A DNA stretch of 64,000 bases from Serinus canaria (taxonomy: Eukaryota; Chordata; Aves; Passeriformes; Fringillidae): the NCBI RefSeq assembly GCF_022539315.1, contig NC_066314.1:50343180-50407179 (forward strand), written 5' to 3'. A model generated the notes under the pieces. That model worked only from the letters and a program-made list of their open reading frames with translations, was not told the origin of the DNA and searched no databases. A program made the translations under genes and the position numbers. This document shows positions 48,701-60,706 of the stretch, piece by piece (position 1 is the stretch's first letter; each line of letters opens with the position of its first letter).

Positions 48701-51700
48701 CCCTGACCTCATTTAAGACCGAGTCTGAAGGAGGGCTCTGTGGCAAGAAAAAGTCTCACTAGACATGACGTTCTGGTGGCAGAGAATGGTTGTGCCAGTG
48801 GAGAGACTTGCCTAGAAGTGCAGGGATGCTGTGCTGTACACCCAAGAGATGTGGGGCAGCCTCCACGAGCTTTGTGGGTGAAGCAATGATTTAGTAGAGG
48901 AAAGAAAAGGAGAAAGGAAAAAAATACAACAAATTCTTAGAACTGTGATCAAAGGAACTTCCTGCTTTTCATTCCCACTGTATCCAGGGAAACATCTCCC
49001 CGTGCTGCCTTATAAAGAAACAGCCTCACACAGGAGCTGAGCCCACCTTTCACTTTTCCTCCCCCAAACTCCTGGCACTGAAGCACTCCTGGTGCAGCAG
49101 CAAGGGAAGCACCCTTTGTCTTAGCCCAGGCTCTTCCCTTCTGGAATACTTCACTCAATCTTGAATTTTCCCTGGGGTTTGAGAGGACCCTGGCAAAACT
49201 TCCCAGCCTTGCAAGCCGCTGGATAGATGAAGCCTGCCCAGGCTGCCCAGGCCAGCAGGCATGTGTTGAAAGCTTGTTTCGTTTCCTTCTCAGCACTTCC
49301 CCATGGGAGCTGAGAGGGCATGGGGGCTGCATGCACCCTGTCCGTGCTGCCAAGTCCATCCTGCATCAGAGCTGGTTCTTTCAGACACCATTTCTGCCTC
49401 CCAAAGCTGGTGCAGCTGCAAGGAGCTCAGCTCTGGAGGAGAGACCGGCTTCTGCCTCAGGTGAGGCTCTCTGCCTAGGTATTAGTGTTGTTGCTAGGAA
49501 CTGCAGCAGGCTTTGAAGCTGAGGTTGTGGGCACAGCCAAAGCAAGTTTTAATGAGGTAACACAGCCCAATTTGCTGTGCAGGCTTTTGATCCTGTGGGC
49601 TGTGGGGCTGTGCTTGTGCAGCTCACAGCTCGCCAGCTCATCATTTTCAGAAGCACGAGGCACCCGGCTGTCTTGCCCTGATGGGTCCTTGTGGGTAAGG
49701 CACGGATAAAGCTCTTGATCAGCTTCTGCTTGAAGCTCAGCTCACCATTTCCCTCTCACCTGCAAAGTTTCTGGGAGGTGACTTCAAGGACATGGCTTAT
49801 GCTCCAGCATGGATCTGCAGTTAAACTGCAGTGGGCCCCCACACAGGAATGGTGCCAGGTTTGTGCTCTCTGTGTTTGTTCAGGCCCCTACTGGGAGGCT
49901 GCAGGGGATTTATCTGCATCCCAACACCTCTCCTTTGCTAAGGGAAGCACCTCTGTGCTGCAGCCAAGGAATGTGATTCAGAGGAGGGATGGCCAGCAGA
50001 GCTGGCAGCCCTGCTGCACCAGAGGATAACACAGAGCATCTCTGCAGCATAGCAGGAAATTACACCGGGAGTAAAGCCCCGCCTACCTCAGAGGTCGTTT
50101 ACTGGCACTGCTTCCCTGGGCAGGTGAGAAAACCAGAACTGCTTGAACAGAAAAGGTGCTGGGGCCCAGCACATGCATTTGTGGGACTGGCTGGTGCAGG
50201 GCAGGTGGCCACCATGGAAGTGTCAGGACAAGGATGGGACCTGCATGTGCAACCTGCCTGCAGGACTCATCCTCTCACTGGGTATCTGGGTATAACAAGG
50301 CCCTGGACACAGCACAGCTTCAGAGGGACACTGAGGAAGACCCAAGCCTGGCAACACACCCCCATGAAGGGACCTGACAGGTTTGCTTTGAGCAGAGGAT
50401 GAAAGGGGATTAGGGAGAAAATCACAGAGGGAGACCAGATAGCAGCTTCTCTGTGGCTCCTCTCCCATAACCTGGGGGCAAAGAGATATGTGATGGAGAG
50501 AGAAAGTGAGCACCCATTCCAGGGATGTGGGGCATGGCAGGGGCAGAGCTGTGTCCAAGATTATCATGCAGGATCATTTCAAAACAGTTTCTCTCTGAAG
50601 CAAAATTTCAAGGTCCCGATCCCCTGAGTGGACAGAGCAGTTGTTCCCTGCTCTGCTGTCCAGGATCTGGCAGATCAGTTCCCCAAAATCTTCCCTCTGC
50701 ATTCCCCTGGCACCTCTATGAGCTGTCCTAGAGGATGCCTGCTCTCTATGGGGCCACAGTACCTATGGCTTGCCCAGCAGGAGAGGCTGCCTCACAACCC
50801 TGCAATGAACTATTAAAAGCAACAAGATGATTAAAATAAATTTTCATGGGACATTCACTCCAAACAGAAATCATGAGCTGGATCCTGTCAGGAAAGTTAA
50901 TCTGTGTTTGCAGGCTGCTATGAAGCTGGGAGGAGTTCGGGCAGTGCTGGTGGGAGGCTCTCCGACTAATTACCCTACTGGCAAGGTGTGTGGGGGCAGC
51001 AGCACTACTGTGGGCAGCTGGCTCGGTTTTTCCCTGTCAAACAAAGCCTTTTCCTGGCCACCGGGGTGGAATAAGCAAACACCTCCCAGCCGGCGCGGTG
51101 ACAAGAAGAGCTGGGTCTGGAACTGCCCGCGGCAAGGCCTTGGCTGTGCTGCAGAAGGGTGAGAGCTGCTTGGATCGGAGCCCATGGGGCACATCTTGGT
51201 CACTGTCCCGCTTGCTGGGACATCCCACCGAGGCAGAGAGCGCTCCCTGTGAATCGTGGTGGGCCAGTTGGACTTTGATCCAGCCAGAGGAGCCCACAGC
51301 TCCCTTCTGCACTTAGTTTCCTCCAGCACACATCAGAGACTCCCTGAGAATCCTCCTGCTGATCCCAGGAACACTCCCACCTGCCCAACAGGGACCCTGC
51401 CTGTGATATTGCTCAGAAAGAGGCCCTTAGGCTCCTCTTTATGCTGGGGGTAAATCGATTGCCACTGCCCAGGTACCTCTGCTGGGGAGCATCACAGACA
51501 CCCGGTCCCAGGTGCCCCAGCCCTGTGTCCTCCTCACGCTGCTGGAACTGGGGACACATCTGGTGTGTGCAGGGCTGACCTCTCCTGTTTGAGCTGCTGG
51601 GTGAGAGCAAACCAAGCAGCAGAGACATGTCACACAGGCAGCAAAATTTTGCTTTGACATAATTTGTTCCTTTTACCTGCTTAGCTTTTGGATTCTGCCT

Positions 51701-52230
51701 TTTCTTTTTCTGTTGCAACTGGCACAACCCTTCTTGCTAACCTAGGCAGTTACTGTGCCAGGACAGGGATTGCTCCCACGTGATTTTGATCTACTGCTTT
51801 CTGGTTTTCTTGAGCAGTAAATATACAAAATATTTACTCTCTCCTCCCCTCTCCTCCCCTCCCCTCCCTTCCCCGCAAATCCTTTGATGCCAAGAGTCAG
51901 TCACAGCACATTTCACAGAAAATAAGTGCTCATGGCAATTCCTGCTCTGCAGTTTAAACTTCTGTCTTCTTTAAAAAAAAATAAAAAATAAGTAAAATGT
52001 GGGGACCTGAGGATCTGGTAGATCTGGTAGGATCCCACTGGTAAACTACTGCCTTAGAGGATGGTGTGCAAAGTGTGGATGGAGAATACCAGCTGTGACT
52101 GATGGACTGGGATGCGTTTAAAAATTAAGCACCTCAGAGAACTAATGAAGAATGGCTTCAGCTGAAGAAATTTCTCGTGGGTTGAAAACTGGAGGAAAGA
52201 GATGAATTATCAACGATCCAGTAGGTGAAG
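45704..52230. other. Intergenic region, first half
   Basis: Moderately GC-rich sequence between MYH9 and RBFOX2. Open frames of up to 189 codons occur on both strands, but they have low-complexity composition, no recognisable domain and no conserved splice structure, so none is called. A CT-rich run lies at 51838-51874. No apolipoprotein L-like sequence was recognised. Confidence 0.7.
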
Positions 52231-55200
52231 GGGGCTGCCTTATTTATTTCCAAAGCACAGCGAGCCTCCATGTGTACTTACCTGTGTTGATTGGGAGCCC
52301 CGCTGAGCCTGATTATAATTCGCTCTCCGGGGCGAGCGTGCTGCGCGGGCGGCAGGGAGGAAGTGCGAAAGGAATTTGTCTGTGCCAGGATGAAATGTGA
52401 TTACTGGCTGCACGCTGCAGCACGGGCTTGTTTCTGGGGGTTGGGGATCCCACACCTCTCAGGTATCCTAGGAGTGCTAAAGCGCTGGAGGGAAGTTTAT
52501 ATTTTTGGCCTGTTTCTGACTGGTTTGGTGCCACGACACCTGAGCTGGCACTCGGTCACAGCACAGAGCTGATAGTGTGAGGTGATCTCTTTGGAACAAA
52601 GCAACAGCTGGGTAATAGCTTTATGAGAAAGGGAGAGCTTTGTTATAAAGCAGCTGCCCCGCGGCCATGGAGGAGCTGGAAACGCTTTAACAGTGTGGTT
52701 TTAGCTAGAGCTCGAGCAGTTTATGGACGGGATTACCTGGCGTGATGTCTGTGCCAGCAGATTTCTGGGCTCAGTGACTGGGGACAGCCATGGGCAGCCT
52801 GAGCAGGGATTTTGGGGATGCTGCAGAGGGATCTGGGGTACACTGCAGAGACCTCAGTGGGCTGTGGGGAAGAAAAGGGCTGAGCAGAGGCAGGGCAGCG
52901 AGCCCTTGGCTTGTAGGCTCACATTCCTGGTAGCTCTGGGCGCCTTCAATGAGGTTTTGGCAGAGGAGGGGTGAGTTCGTTCCTGCTCACAATCTCAACC
53001 TCTGGCTCTCATTTCTCTTCCTCTCCCTTCCCCTACTAATGTGTCCCAAGGGAAAGTTCCTGCTGCAGTAAGGGGGAGGAAAAGACAAATCACAAAAGCA
53101 GAGGGCTGGGGGATGCCGGGCGGGCGGGGAAGCAACTCCAAGGGGCCGGCCTGCTCGGAGCGGGCTCAGGAATGCTGGGGAGGGAGTGGCCGCGGGGACA
53201 TGTAAAATGGATATTCAAGGGGGAAAAAGATTTTTAAAGTCAGTGTAAGCAGGTCTAGGAGATAAAACTGCAGTGGCTTCTCTAGAATGACATGGTTATA
53301 GCCTTGTACCACAATTACATTTATTTGAGTGCCCTACCTGTGCAGTCTCACTGCTGAAGAATGCACTCAGACTGCTTCCAGCTTTTCCTTCTGTCTTAAA
53401 TTGCTGGAATTTATAGCACTTACTTGGGAAACTGTGGCGATTTCCCCATTCCATATTTAACCCATGTCACCCAAACCACCTAAACTCCATCTGAATGCAA
53501 GCTGTATGAAGAAAAGTGGTATTAATAAAGTCAGAAGCAAGTCTCTGGAGGGAGTGGCCAGCATGAGATGGTAATCCTGAGTCACACAGATGATTTCTGG
53601 GTCAGCCAGACCCTACAGCACAGAGCTGGTATCCCCAGCTAGCTCCAGTGTCACTCAGGCAGGGATTCCCACCACGGTTTTATCATCAGCTTCACAGGGC
53701 TGTGGATATCCCTTTCTGAATTCTGCATGAGCTGGTAACGTTTCATTTTGATTTGAATCTCTAGCCCTGATCAAATGGCTGTTCAGCAGACAGGAATAGG
53801 AGAAGGGGCTGGAAAACATGACTAAATATGGCTGTGTTTCTGGTTGCACGGACTGCAGGATTAGCGGCCCCTTCTTGCCAGCAGCCACAGCTGAAGTTCC
53901 CAAGGTTTGAGGATCACCGAGGGGAGCTATAGCCCAGTCCTCTCCCTGCCTTTTAAAATTATTTCTTTATTTTTTATTTATTTTAATTTTTCTTTTGTTT
54001 TCCACAGAGAAATCTGCAAGCTATTGTGAGGGCTAGCAAACTTGGCACCCTCCAGCTGCCTATAAAATTGCATTAGGCGTTTATATTTCCTGCAGTGGAT
54101 TATGTGTTGTCTGGATTTCAGATGATTCCAGGCGAGAGGCTTAGCCTTTTGTTTTGGGGTGGGGGGGCACTACAAATTGCATTTGAAATAATTTAATCTT
54201 CTTGGAGATAGCAGAGCACTGGCAATCAGCAGATGGATGTGTTTCCAGACAGATGTAGGCAGCTGCCCTGCCGGCACAGGCACCAGAGTCCTCCCCCTGT
54301 CCACATCAATAATCAATGATCAAGCACATCGATAACCTCATTGATTGCAATGATATTTCTCATGCTTAAAGTTAAGCAAGTGCTTGAATGTCACGCTGAA
54401 TCACAAGTGAGGGATTTTTTGCGCTCTCGCAGTCAGTTCTGTCCACCCAGCTGGCTCCGTGTACCCAAACACATCGGGAGTTTGGTTTGTCTGAAATCTT
54501 GGTATTCATGCAGATGTAGCATACATGGGGGATTTTATTTTCAAACTGGAGCTTGATTTATTTTGAAAATATCCTCTTGGCTTGTATACAGAGTATTTAT
54601 TGTGTTTTACCACTGTTTTCTAATTTGGATCTGAAGCCAAAGAGGCAGTAACTATTTTTAGAGTGGAGATATCACACTGAAAAGAAAAAAAAAAAAAAAG
54701 GAAAATTATGTTTTCAAATCTTATTTGAAATCTGAGCTGTATCAGCAGCAAATAGCATTGTGAAAGGGTAAAATCAGATTGCCAGTGCTTATTGGTACAA
54801 TGCTATCATAAATTCACAGAGCACTTTTCTGCACGAAGGCAAATCGATCATCTTTTATTGCAAATGTACAATCTCGGGGCACGATTTTTAAGTCATGTTG
54901 ATGGGAGTGAGTTGAGTCTCACAGTCCCTGTGATGCGAATGCTGCACTGCTGGATAGCCAGCAGGTGGAGTCATCTATAATGGATGTGCCGTGGTCTGAA
55001 AAGTAGAGTAAGGGACGGGACACGTGGACATTTCAGTTGGAAGTCGAGACCAAGGAAAATATAAGCAATGGAACTGGAAAATTGTGAGCGTGGCAGATAC
55101 AAAGAGCTAAAACTTTAGCAGCAGCAGAGGAGGGACCTGCAAAATATTTGGAACAGTGAAAAGCTGGAGCAATCCTGGAAACACTTCTGTGGCTTGGATC

Positions 55201-58200
55201 CCGAGGCATAATTCATGCTGTTGTAATTTGCACAGATGGTGGATGTCTCAAGGGAAGGCTTGAACAGCTGGGAAACATCAGGGTGTGGGCCAGCTTCAAC
55301 CACACACCCTTTCTTTATCCCTGAACCCGCCACAGAAGTGAAAGGTGGTACCAAGATCGCTGCAGAAAATATCCGCAAGCTATTCTCTGTGCTGGGAGAT
55401 GGCTCCTCTTGCACGGTGAGTCCTGTTAAGGACCAGTTTAATTTGGCACTTTGTGTGTAAGAATGCACTTTCAGAAGCTTTTCAATGAACCAATTAGGGA
55501 GGAAGAATCAGCCTCAGCTCCAGAGATCAGCCATGTAGTAAATTGAGTCGTAGCTAAAGGGCCCTAATAAACAGGGTGCTTCACTGAAAACGAACAGGAG
55601 TTCGTGATAACGCCTGCCCCCCGCCCCCCCGTCCGGTTCCACATGTGCCCAGCCACCAGAGAGAATGTTTTGCTTTGTCCTTTGCTCTATCTGCCTGTTA
55701 CACCAGGAATGAACGTTGCCTCCAGCGGGGCATTTGCCCTTCTCAAGCTGTGCGGCCTCCAGCCTATTTGGAAATGCGCAGTTGCAAATAATGATTGGTA
55801 TTCTCTCTTTGTCTGTGTGCCCTGCCCGTGCAAGCTGAATATGTCAGGCTGCTACAGACTCGTGTCTGAGAGAGGAGAGGGTGGCACAGCCCTGAGGTGC
55901 TTCAGAGACACAGCCAGAGATGTGCAGCCAGGCCACTGGAGGACTGCATCCACAGCAGCCACTGCTGGCCCCTTGATGTTGACTCCAGCCTCCAGCAACC
56001 TCTGGTTCACTTATTTCGAGGGGAATAAGCCCCAGGTATTTCCTGAGTACTGGATATCTGGCATCCCACAGGTAGGGGAGAGCCAATAAGGTTTTTTTTT
56101 TTCTTCTGGTCTGTGTCCCCATGAAGGGAGGTACCCTGTGGTACCACTGTGGCTCACACTGTTTATCTTGGTCATTATCTCGGTCTTATTTATCCAGTCA
56201 GCCCTGCCATCTCAATGGGGAAACAAGAGACCCTCCATTTTCCAGATGTGCTCTTCACACACCTTTCTGCTATTACATGTTTTTAGGATATAGAGGGATG
56301 CTGTTTCATGTTAGAAGTGCTGAAGGATCTATCTACATTATTCCCCATGCCCCCAGGCATAAGCAGTGCAGGCAGATGGCATTTTTATGCTAATTGCATC
56401 CACACAGGTAACTGCATCTGTGCTGCAGGTGCCATCCTGTTTTAGCAGCATTGGGACACCTGAAATGGCACACCTGCTGTACAGCCTGATGCCCCACAGA
56501 ACCACAGACCAAGCAAACAGCAACCATAAATGTGCTGCAGCAATGTTTGCAGGAAACAGGAAAATGAGTCAGGAAGGTTTTGCTCTGAGCTCTCGGGTGG
56601 ATTCCCAGCTGCTGACACGGCTGCCTTGCTGGAGTGCCGAGGTGCTTGGAGGTGTTTCCTGAAGCCAGGTGTCCTCATTGCAAGAGGTGGCACTGGGAAA
56701 AGAGCGGGTGCATTGTGGTTGCTGGCCCAGTGACTGACAGCTGCCAGCACCTTGCGTCACAGTGACATATTGATGTTGGCACCGTGCCACTGCTTGGGCA
56801 CTGGCATCCTCCTGGCACACGGTTTGGGCCAGGTGACAAGGTCTTTGGATTTTGCTGACTAAGGTTATGTATTTTCAGCTGTGTGCTAATTGGTTACAAG
56901 AAAAGGCAGTTTCTGCTGGTAAAATTTTGTAGCAAATTGCTGGCCTGAGATAAGGGAAAAGAAACATTTACCCACAGTAGTTACTACTGAAAGCTCCATT
57001 GCTGCTTCCGGCAAAACCAGGACCAAAGTCCAGGCTGAAACTTTACCTTGGCGGCACTTCATCACCTGTGGGAGCACTGCCGTGAGGAGGAAGAGCATTT
57101 GGCTCCAGAGGTTTGTCTGACTGGACAGAAACAGCAGGAATGAGCAGAGTAGGGCAGGGTGCTAGACCCCACCTGACCCACTTAGCAGAGAGAGAAAATC
57201 CTCCATGAAGGAGAGGAACAAAGCTGCTGGAGGCTGAAAGGGCAAGAGGGAGCTGGTCAGCAGGGTGAGACGTGGTGTGTAGATGATGGAAGCAGCAAGA
57301 AACAGTTCTCAGCTGAGGTGGTGGAAAGAGGACATTTGCTTTGAAGTGTCTCTGCACGATTTCTATGCCTTAGAGCCAAAGGCTAATAACTGAGTTTGTG
57401 CCTCTCTTCATGTCTGTGCCTTAGAACCTTCATGAGTCACTGCCTCTGCTCCATTCAAGCACCTTCTGGGACCCAGCCCTTTGTACTTCCATAGATGTTT
57501 CATACCCGGCATCCTGATCCCACCTGATTTCCAGCCCAGCAGGAGCACCAGCACATGTTTCTCCAACGGATCTCTTCAGAAGGGATCCTTCTGAGGGGAG
57601 GAAACTACTACAATTTTATTCTAAAATTGTATGAATCTGTTTCAGGAAATATATATTCTTCATGCCAGCTTCTGGGAGCTCTCTGCAAGGATAACATATC
57701 TTAGGACTGCCTCTTGGCTCTCTTTGATCTGTCAAAGACAAAGCGCTGGTGAGCGCTCTGCAACTTGCCCATGAAATCACAGCACATAGGAGCCTTTGGC
57801 AGGAGTGCTGTGCAGCAGTGGAAGGGTTAACAGAGTCAGCTGTCTATTTAGTATGTCTCAGATGTCACATACAAATACCTAAAAGGCAGCTGGGTTGTGT
57901 GAAAGGAAATCAACGGATTAAGATTTTGTCTCAGCTTTTTTGTGACTTCAGGAATGCCTCATATCCCATCTGTTAAATGGAGATAATACCTATCCCACAA
58001 ACATACCATGAAGATAAATTAATTAATCTTATTTTAAGAGGAAATGGAAAGATCTGAATAAATGGTAGCACGCAGTTACATGGCAGTAGTGTCAGAAAGC
58101 TCGCAATGGCACAGAGCATGGTGGTGGCAGCTGCAGGTCACTCTGGAAGGAGGGGACAGGATCCCCCTCAGCTCTTTTCACCTTCACCATAACTCAGGGT

Positions 58201-59839
58201 GCTCCTCTGGCAGGCTGCATACCATAGCCAGCTGAAAATGCCTCACCGAGGGATGTGCCTGTGGCCCTGCCAGCTCTGCCAGGAGCTGCTGTGCAGCACA
58301 GACCTTGTGCACACAGGATGAAAGGGAGAACGGGCAGCAGCTTTGGCACCTGTATGGCAGGAGACGGTGGAAATGGGGTTAGGAGAAGGAGAAGAGAAAT
58401 ATAGAAGCTGGGCACCATAAGGCAACTCCTTTTCCCCAAGGGAAGTGTCAGACTGACACTCAATTACCACAGTGAGAGGGGTGCTCCCAAGATTTCTCTC
58501 CAAACTATTTATTCCTAACTTGTCTGAAGGCTGAAGCCTTCTGCAGCTCCTCACATGCAATACCTTAACCCAGACCATTCATGTAGAATCACTTGTCAAA
58601 AGAAGGAGGTGAAGAGAAATAGAGAAACGCTGTTCTTCTCTGTATGAGCAGCATCCCAGTCATGAGAATTTCAGCTTCTTTTGAAGCCAAGTATGGACTG
58701 AACACGTTCCTTCAGTGTTGTTTGACAGTCTGGCTCATTTTATCAAACCCAGTCAAGATGAATGAGACATGTGTTTACCCTTGGTGGGTGAACAGATAAA
58801 AGCTGCATGTAGTTGTCTTCTGGGTGCCTGCCACTCCGTGGGGATTTACAATCATTTTGAAAAAAAGAGATTTCCCCCGTCACTGGAGGAGACAAGCTGG
58901 CACCTCAGCAGAAAACATACCACTTAAAATAGCTTTCAATGTGGCCTTGAAAATTATTTTTGGATGAGGAAAAATGTGGTGTAAGGGAAGACTAGAGTCA
59001 TGTATGGTAACTGTCACTCAAACTAAAGGCTCTATAATTTCATGAAGATCAACAGATGTAGCATGTACAGGGGATATGGAACACTAAGATAATCTAACTG
59101 GTCCCCAGGCTTTGTTACACATGGTGATATTCGAGAAGTCAAGAAAGGCTTCCTCACACTGACCAACTCCATTTTTAGTTTCTTCCTTTTTCTCCAAATT
59201 GTTGGCAGGCAGGAGTGTCATTCCCATCCCATAATCAAACCAACCACAGATTTGTATTGGCATCTGTGGATTAGTTCTCCATCAAGTTGCCATGGCTTCC
59301 AGACTACGTTCAGGACAACACAGGCTGCCTATGCCTTCCTCATTCTAGAGCAGATACTGTCCTTAGTGCTACCAGATAGCAGCTGAATAATAAAATCAAC
59401 TTTATGTTTTGGTTGAGGATCCCAAATTTGTTCCTCGAGATCAAAAACATGGAGACACACAAAAGGGCTGATCACCGGGCTTTGGGTTCTTGCAGATTGG
59501 TGTCTCCATCTGGTTGGAAGTCATATGCAGCAGAACAAAATGAAGAGATATATTTATATGTATATAAGTGCAGGAGAAACCCATGGAGACCATTAGGGAC
59601 AGGACAACAGCGCAGCCCCTTTCTCAAGAAATCAAATGTGCTCTGGGGCTGCGACGTGAGCCCTGGAGTGAGGTGCAGGGAGAAGGCCTGGAAAAGCCCG
59701 GAAAGAACACAATGCACCGACTGATGCGAGGTTGCGCTAAGCAGGGATACGGGGCTAGGGAGCTGGGCAGCACACCCCCTGCTGCTGGATCTTCCTAAAG
59801 CGGGAGTCAAGCCAGTACCCATCACCCCAGATTCGCCTC
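52231..59839. other. Intergenic region, second half
   Basis: No gene supported. Points of note are a CpG-rich patch (53113-53200), a cluster of ATCAAT/ATCGAT motifs (54305-54345), a perfect 10 bp inverted repeat (57609-57631) and a TATATAAG element (59561-59568). The AT-rich stretch 54050-54980 looks like typical non-coding regulatory DNA, but that is only an impression. Confidence 0.65.
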
Positions 59840-60164
59840 AGCTCCTCATGGAAGCTCTGCGGAAACCTCACGCCGAAAGGCAACTCTGCGCCAGCGGAGC
59901 CGGGATTAAGCCGGCCCGCGACGGGGGACCCGGCTCTGCCGGAGGGCCGGGTGTCCCGCACTCCTCCGGCCAACGTGACAGCCGCAGCCCCGCCGGGAGT
60001 CCCGCACCCGCCGCGGGCCCCCAGAGGGCGGTGGCGGCCGGACCGGCGGCGGGCTGGGCGCAGCCCCGCTGCCGAGCGCGGTGCGGCGGGGCCGGGCGGG
60101 CCGGGCCGAGCGGCCATTTCCCGCCGCCCCGTGCGGCTCCGAGGCGCCCGGAGCCCCGCGCCGG

Positions 60165-60211
60165 CCCCGCCCCGCCCCGCCCCGCCCCGCGCCTCGCCCC
60201 GCCCCGCCCCG
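60165..60211 (-). promoter_or_regulatory. GC-box array with G-quadruplex potential
   Basis: Eight C4 runs, mostly separated by one G, on the + strand. The minus strand therefore carries G4 runs with one-base loops, a strong quadruplex motif, and the + strand an i-motif candidate. The same units are GC boxes. Confidence 0.75.
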
Positions 60212-60502
60212 CCGGCGCCGCCGCCGCCGCCGAAGGTTTCCGAGCGGGGGTCGCGCTTCTCCGGCGCCGTTTCCGGAGATTGCCGAGGGGCTCCGGCCCC
60301 TCCCCAGCCGCCGCCGAGCCCGTGACCGAGGCGCTCCGGTGGGTCGGAGCCCGGCGCGCCCGCTGCTGCTCCGGTCGCGGCGCAGGGCTCGCCGCCCTCC
60401 TCCTTCTCCTCCTGCTGCTCCCGCTCCTCCGGCAGCGCCGGACGCCGCGGTGACAGAGCGGGGCGATCGGGGCGGGGGGCGGCCGGGGCTCCGGCGGCGC
60501 GG

Positions 60503-60706
60503 ATGGCGGAGGGCGGCCAGCCCCCGCAGCAGCAGCAGCAGCAGCAGCCACAGCCGCAGCTCCTGGCCGGCGGCGGCGCGGGGTCCGCCCGCGGCGTGAA
60601 GCGGGAGCCGGAGCTGGAGCAGCCCATGCCCGGCGGGGACGGCGCGGAGGGCGGCCACAGCAAGCGGCTGCGGACGGAGGTGGAGGCCGACGGCGGCGGC
60701 ATGCAG
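60503..60706 (+). CDS. RBFOX2: RBFOX2 first coding exon (68 codons), 3' partial gene
   Basis: RBFOX2 binds UGCAUG in introns and 3'UTRs through one RRM and controls alternative splicing in epithelial, muscle and neural cells. This exon gives the N-terminus of the long isoform: MAEGGQPP, a Q7 tract, then ARGVKREPELEQPMPGG, and HSKRLRTEVEADGGGMQ. The human long isoform, as I know it, has matching blocks (ARGMKRESELELPVPG, LSKRPRTE, DGGGGMQ), and its first exon also ends in MQ. The exon ends CAG followed by GTAGCG. The KR-rich motif SKRLRTE may be a nuclear signal. The RRM exons lie beyond the window. The start is the ATG at 60503 (G at +4). MYH9 lies upstream in the same orientation, as in mammals. 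Confidence 0.93.
60527..60547 (+). repeat. RBFOX2: CAG x7 microsatellite coding polyglutamine
   Basis: Seven uninterrupted CAG codons, followed by CCACAGCCGCAG, near the RBFOX2 N-terminus. Human has only a short mixed Q/P stretch here, so length is probably variable among species. Confidence 0.95.

Noticed and set aside
48949..49359. 136-codon minus-strand frame
   Set aside because: No similarity recognised, no splice context, and several overlapping frames of similar length.
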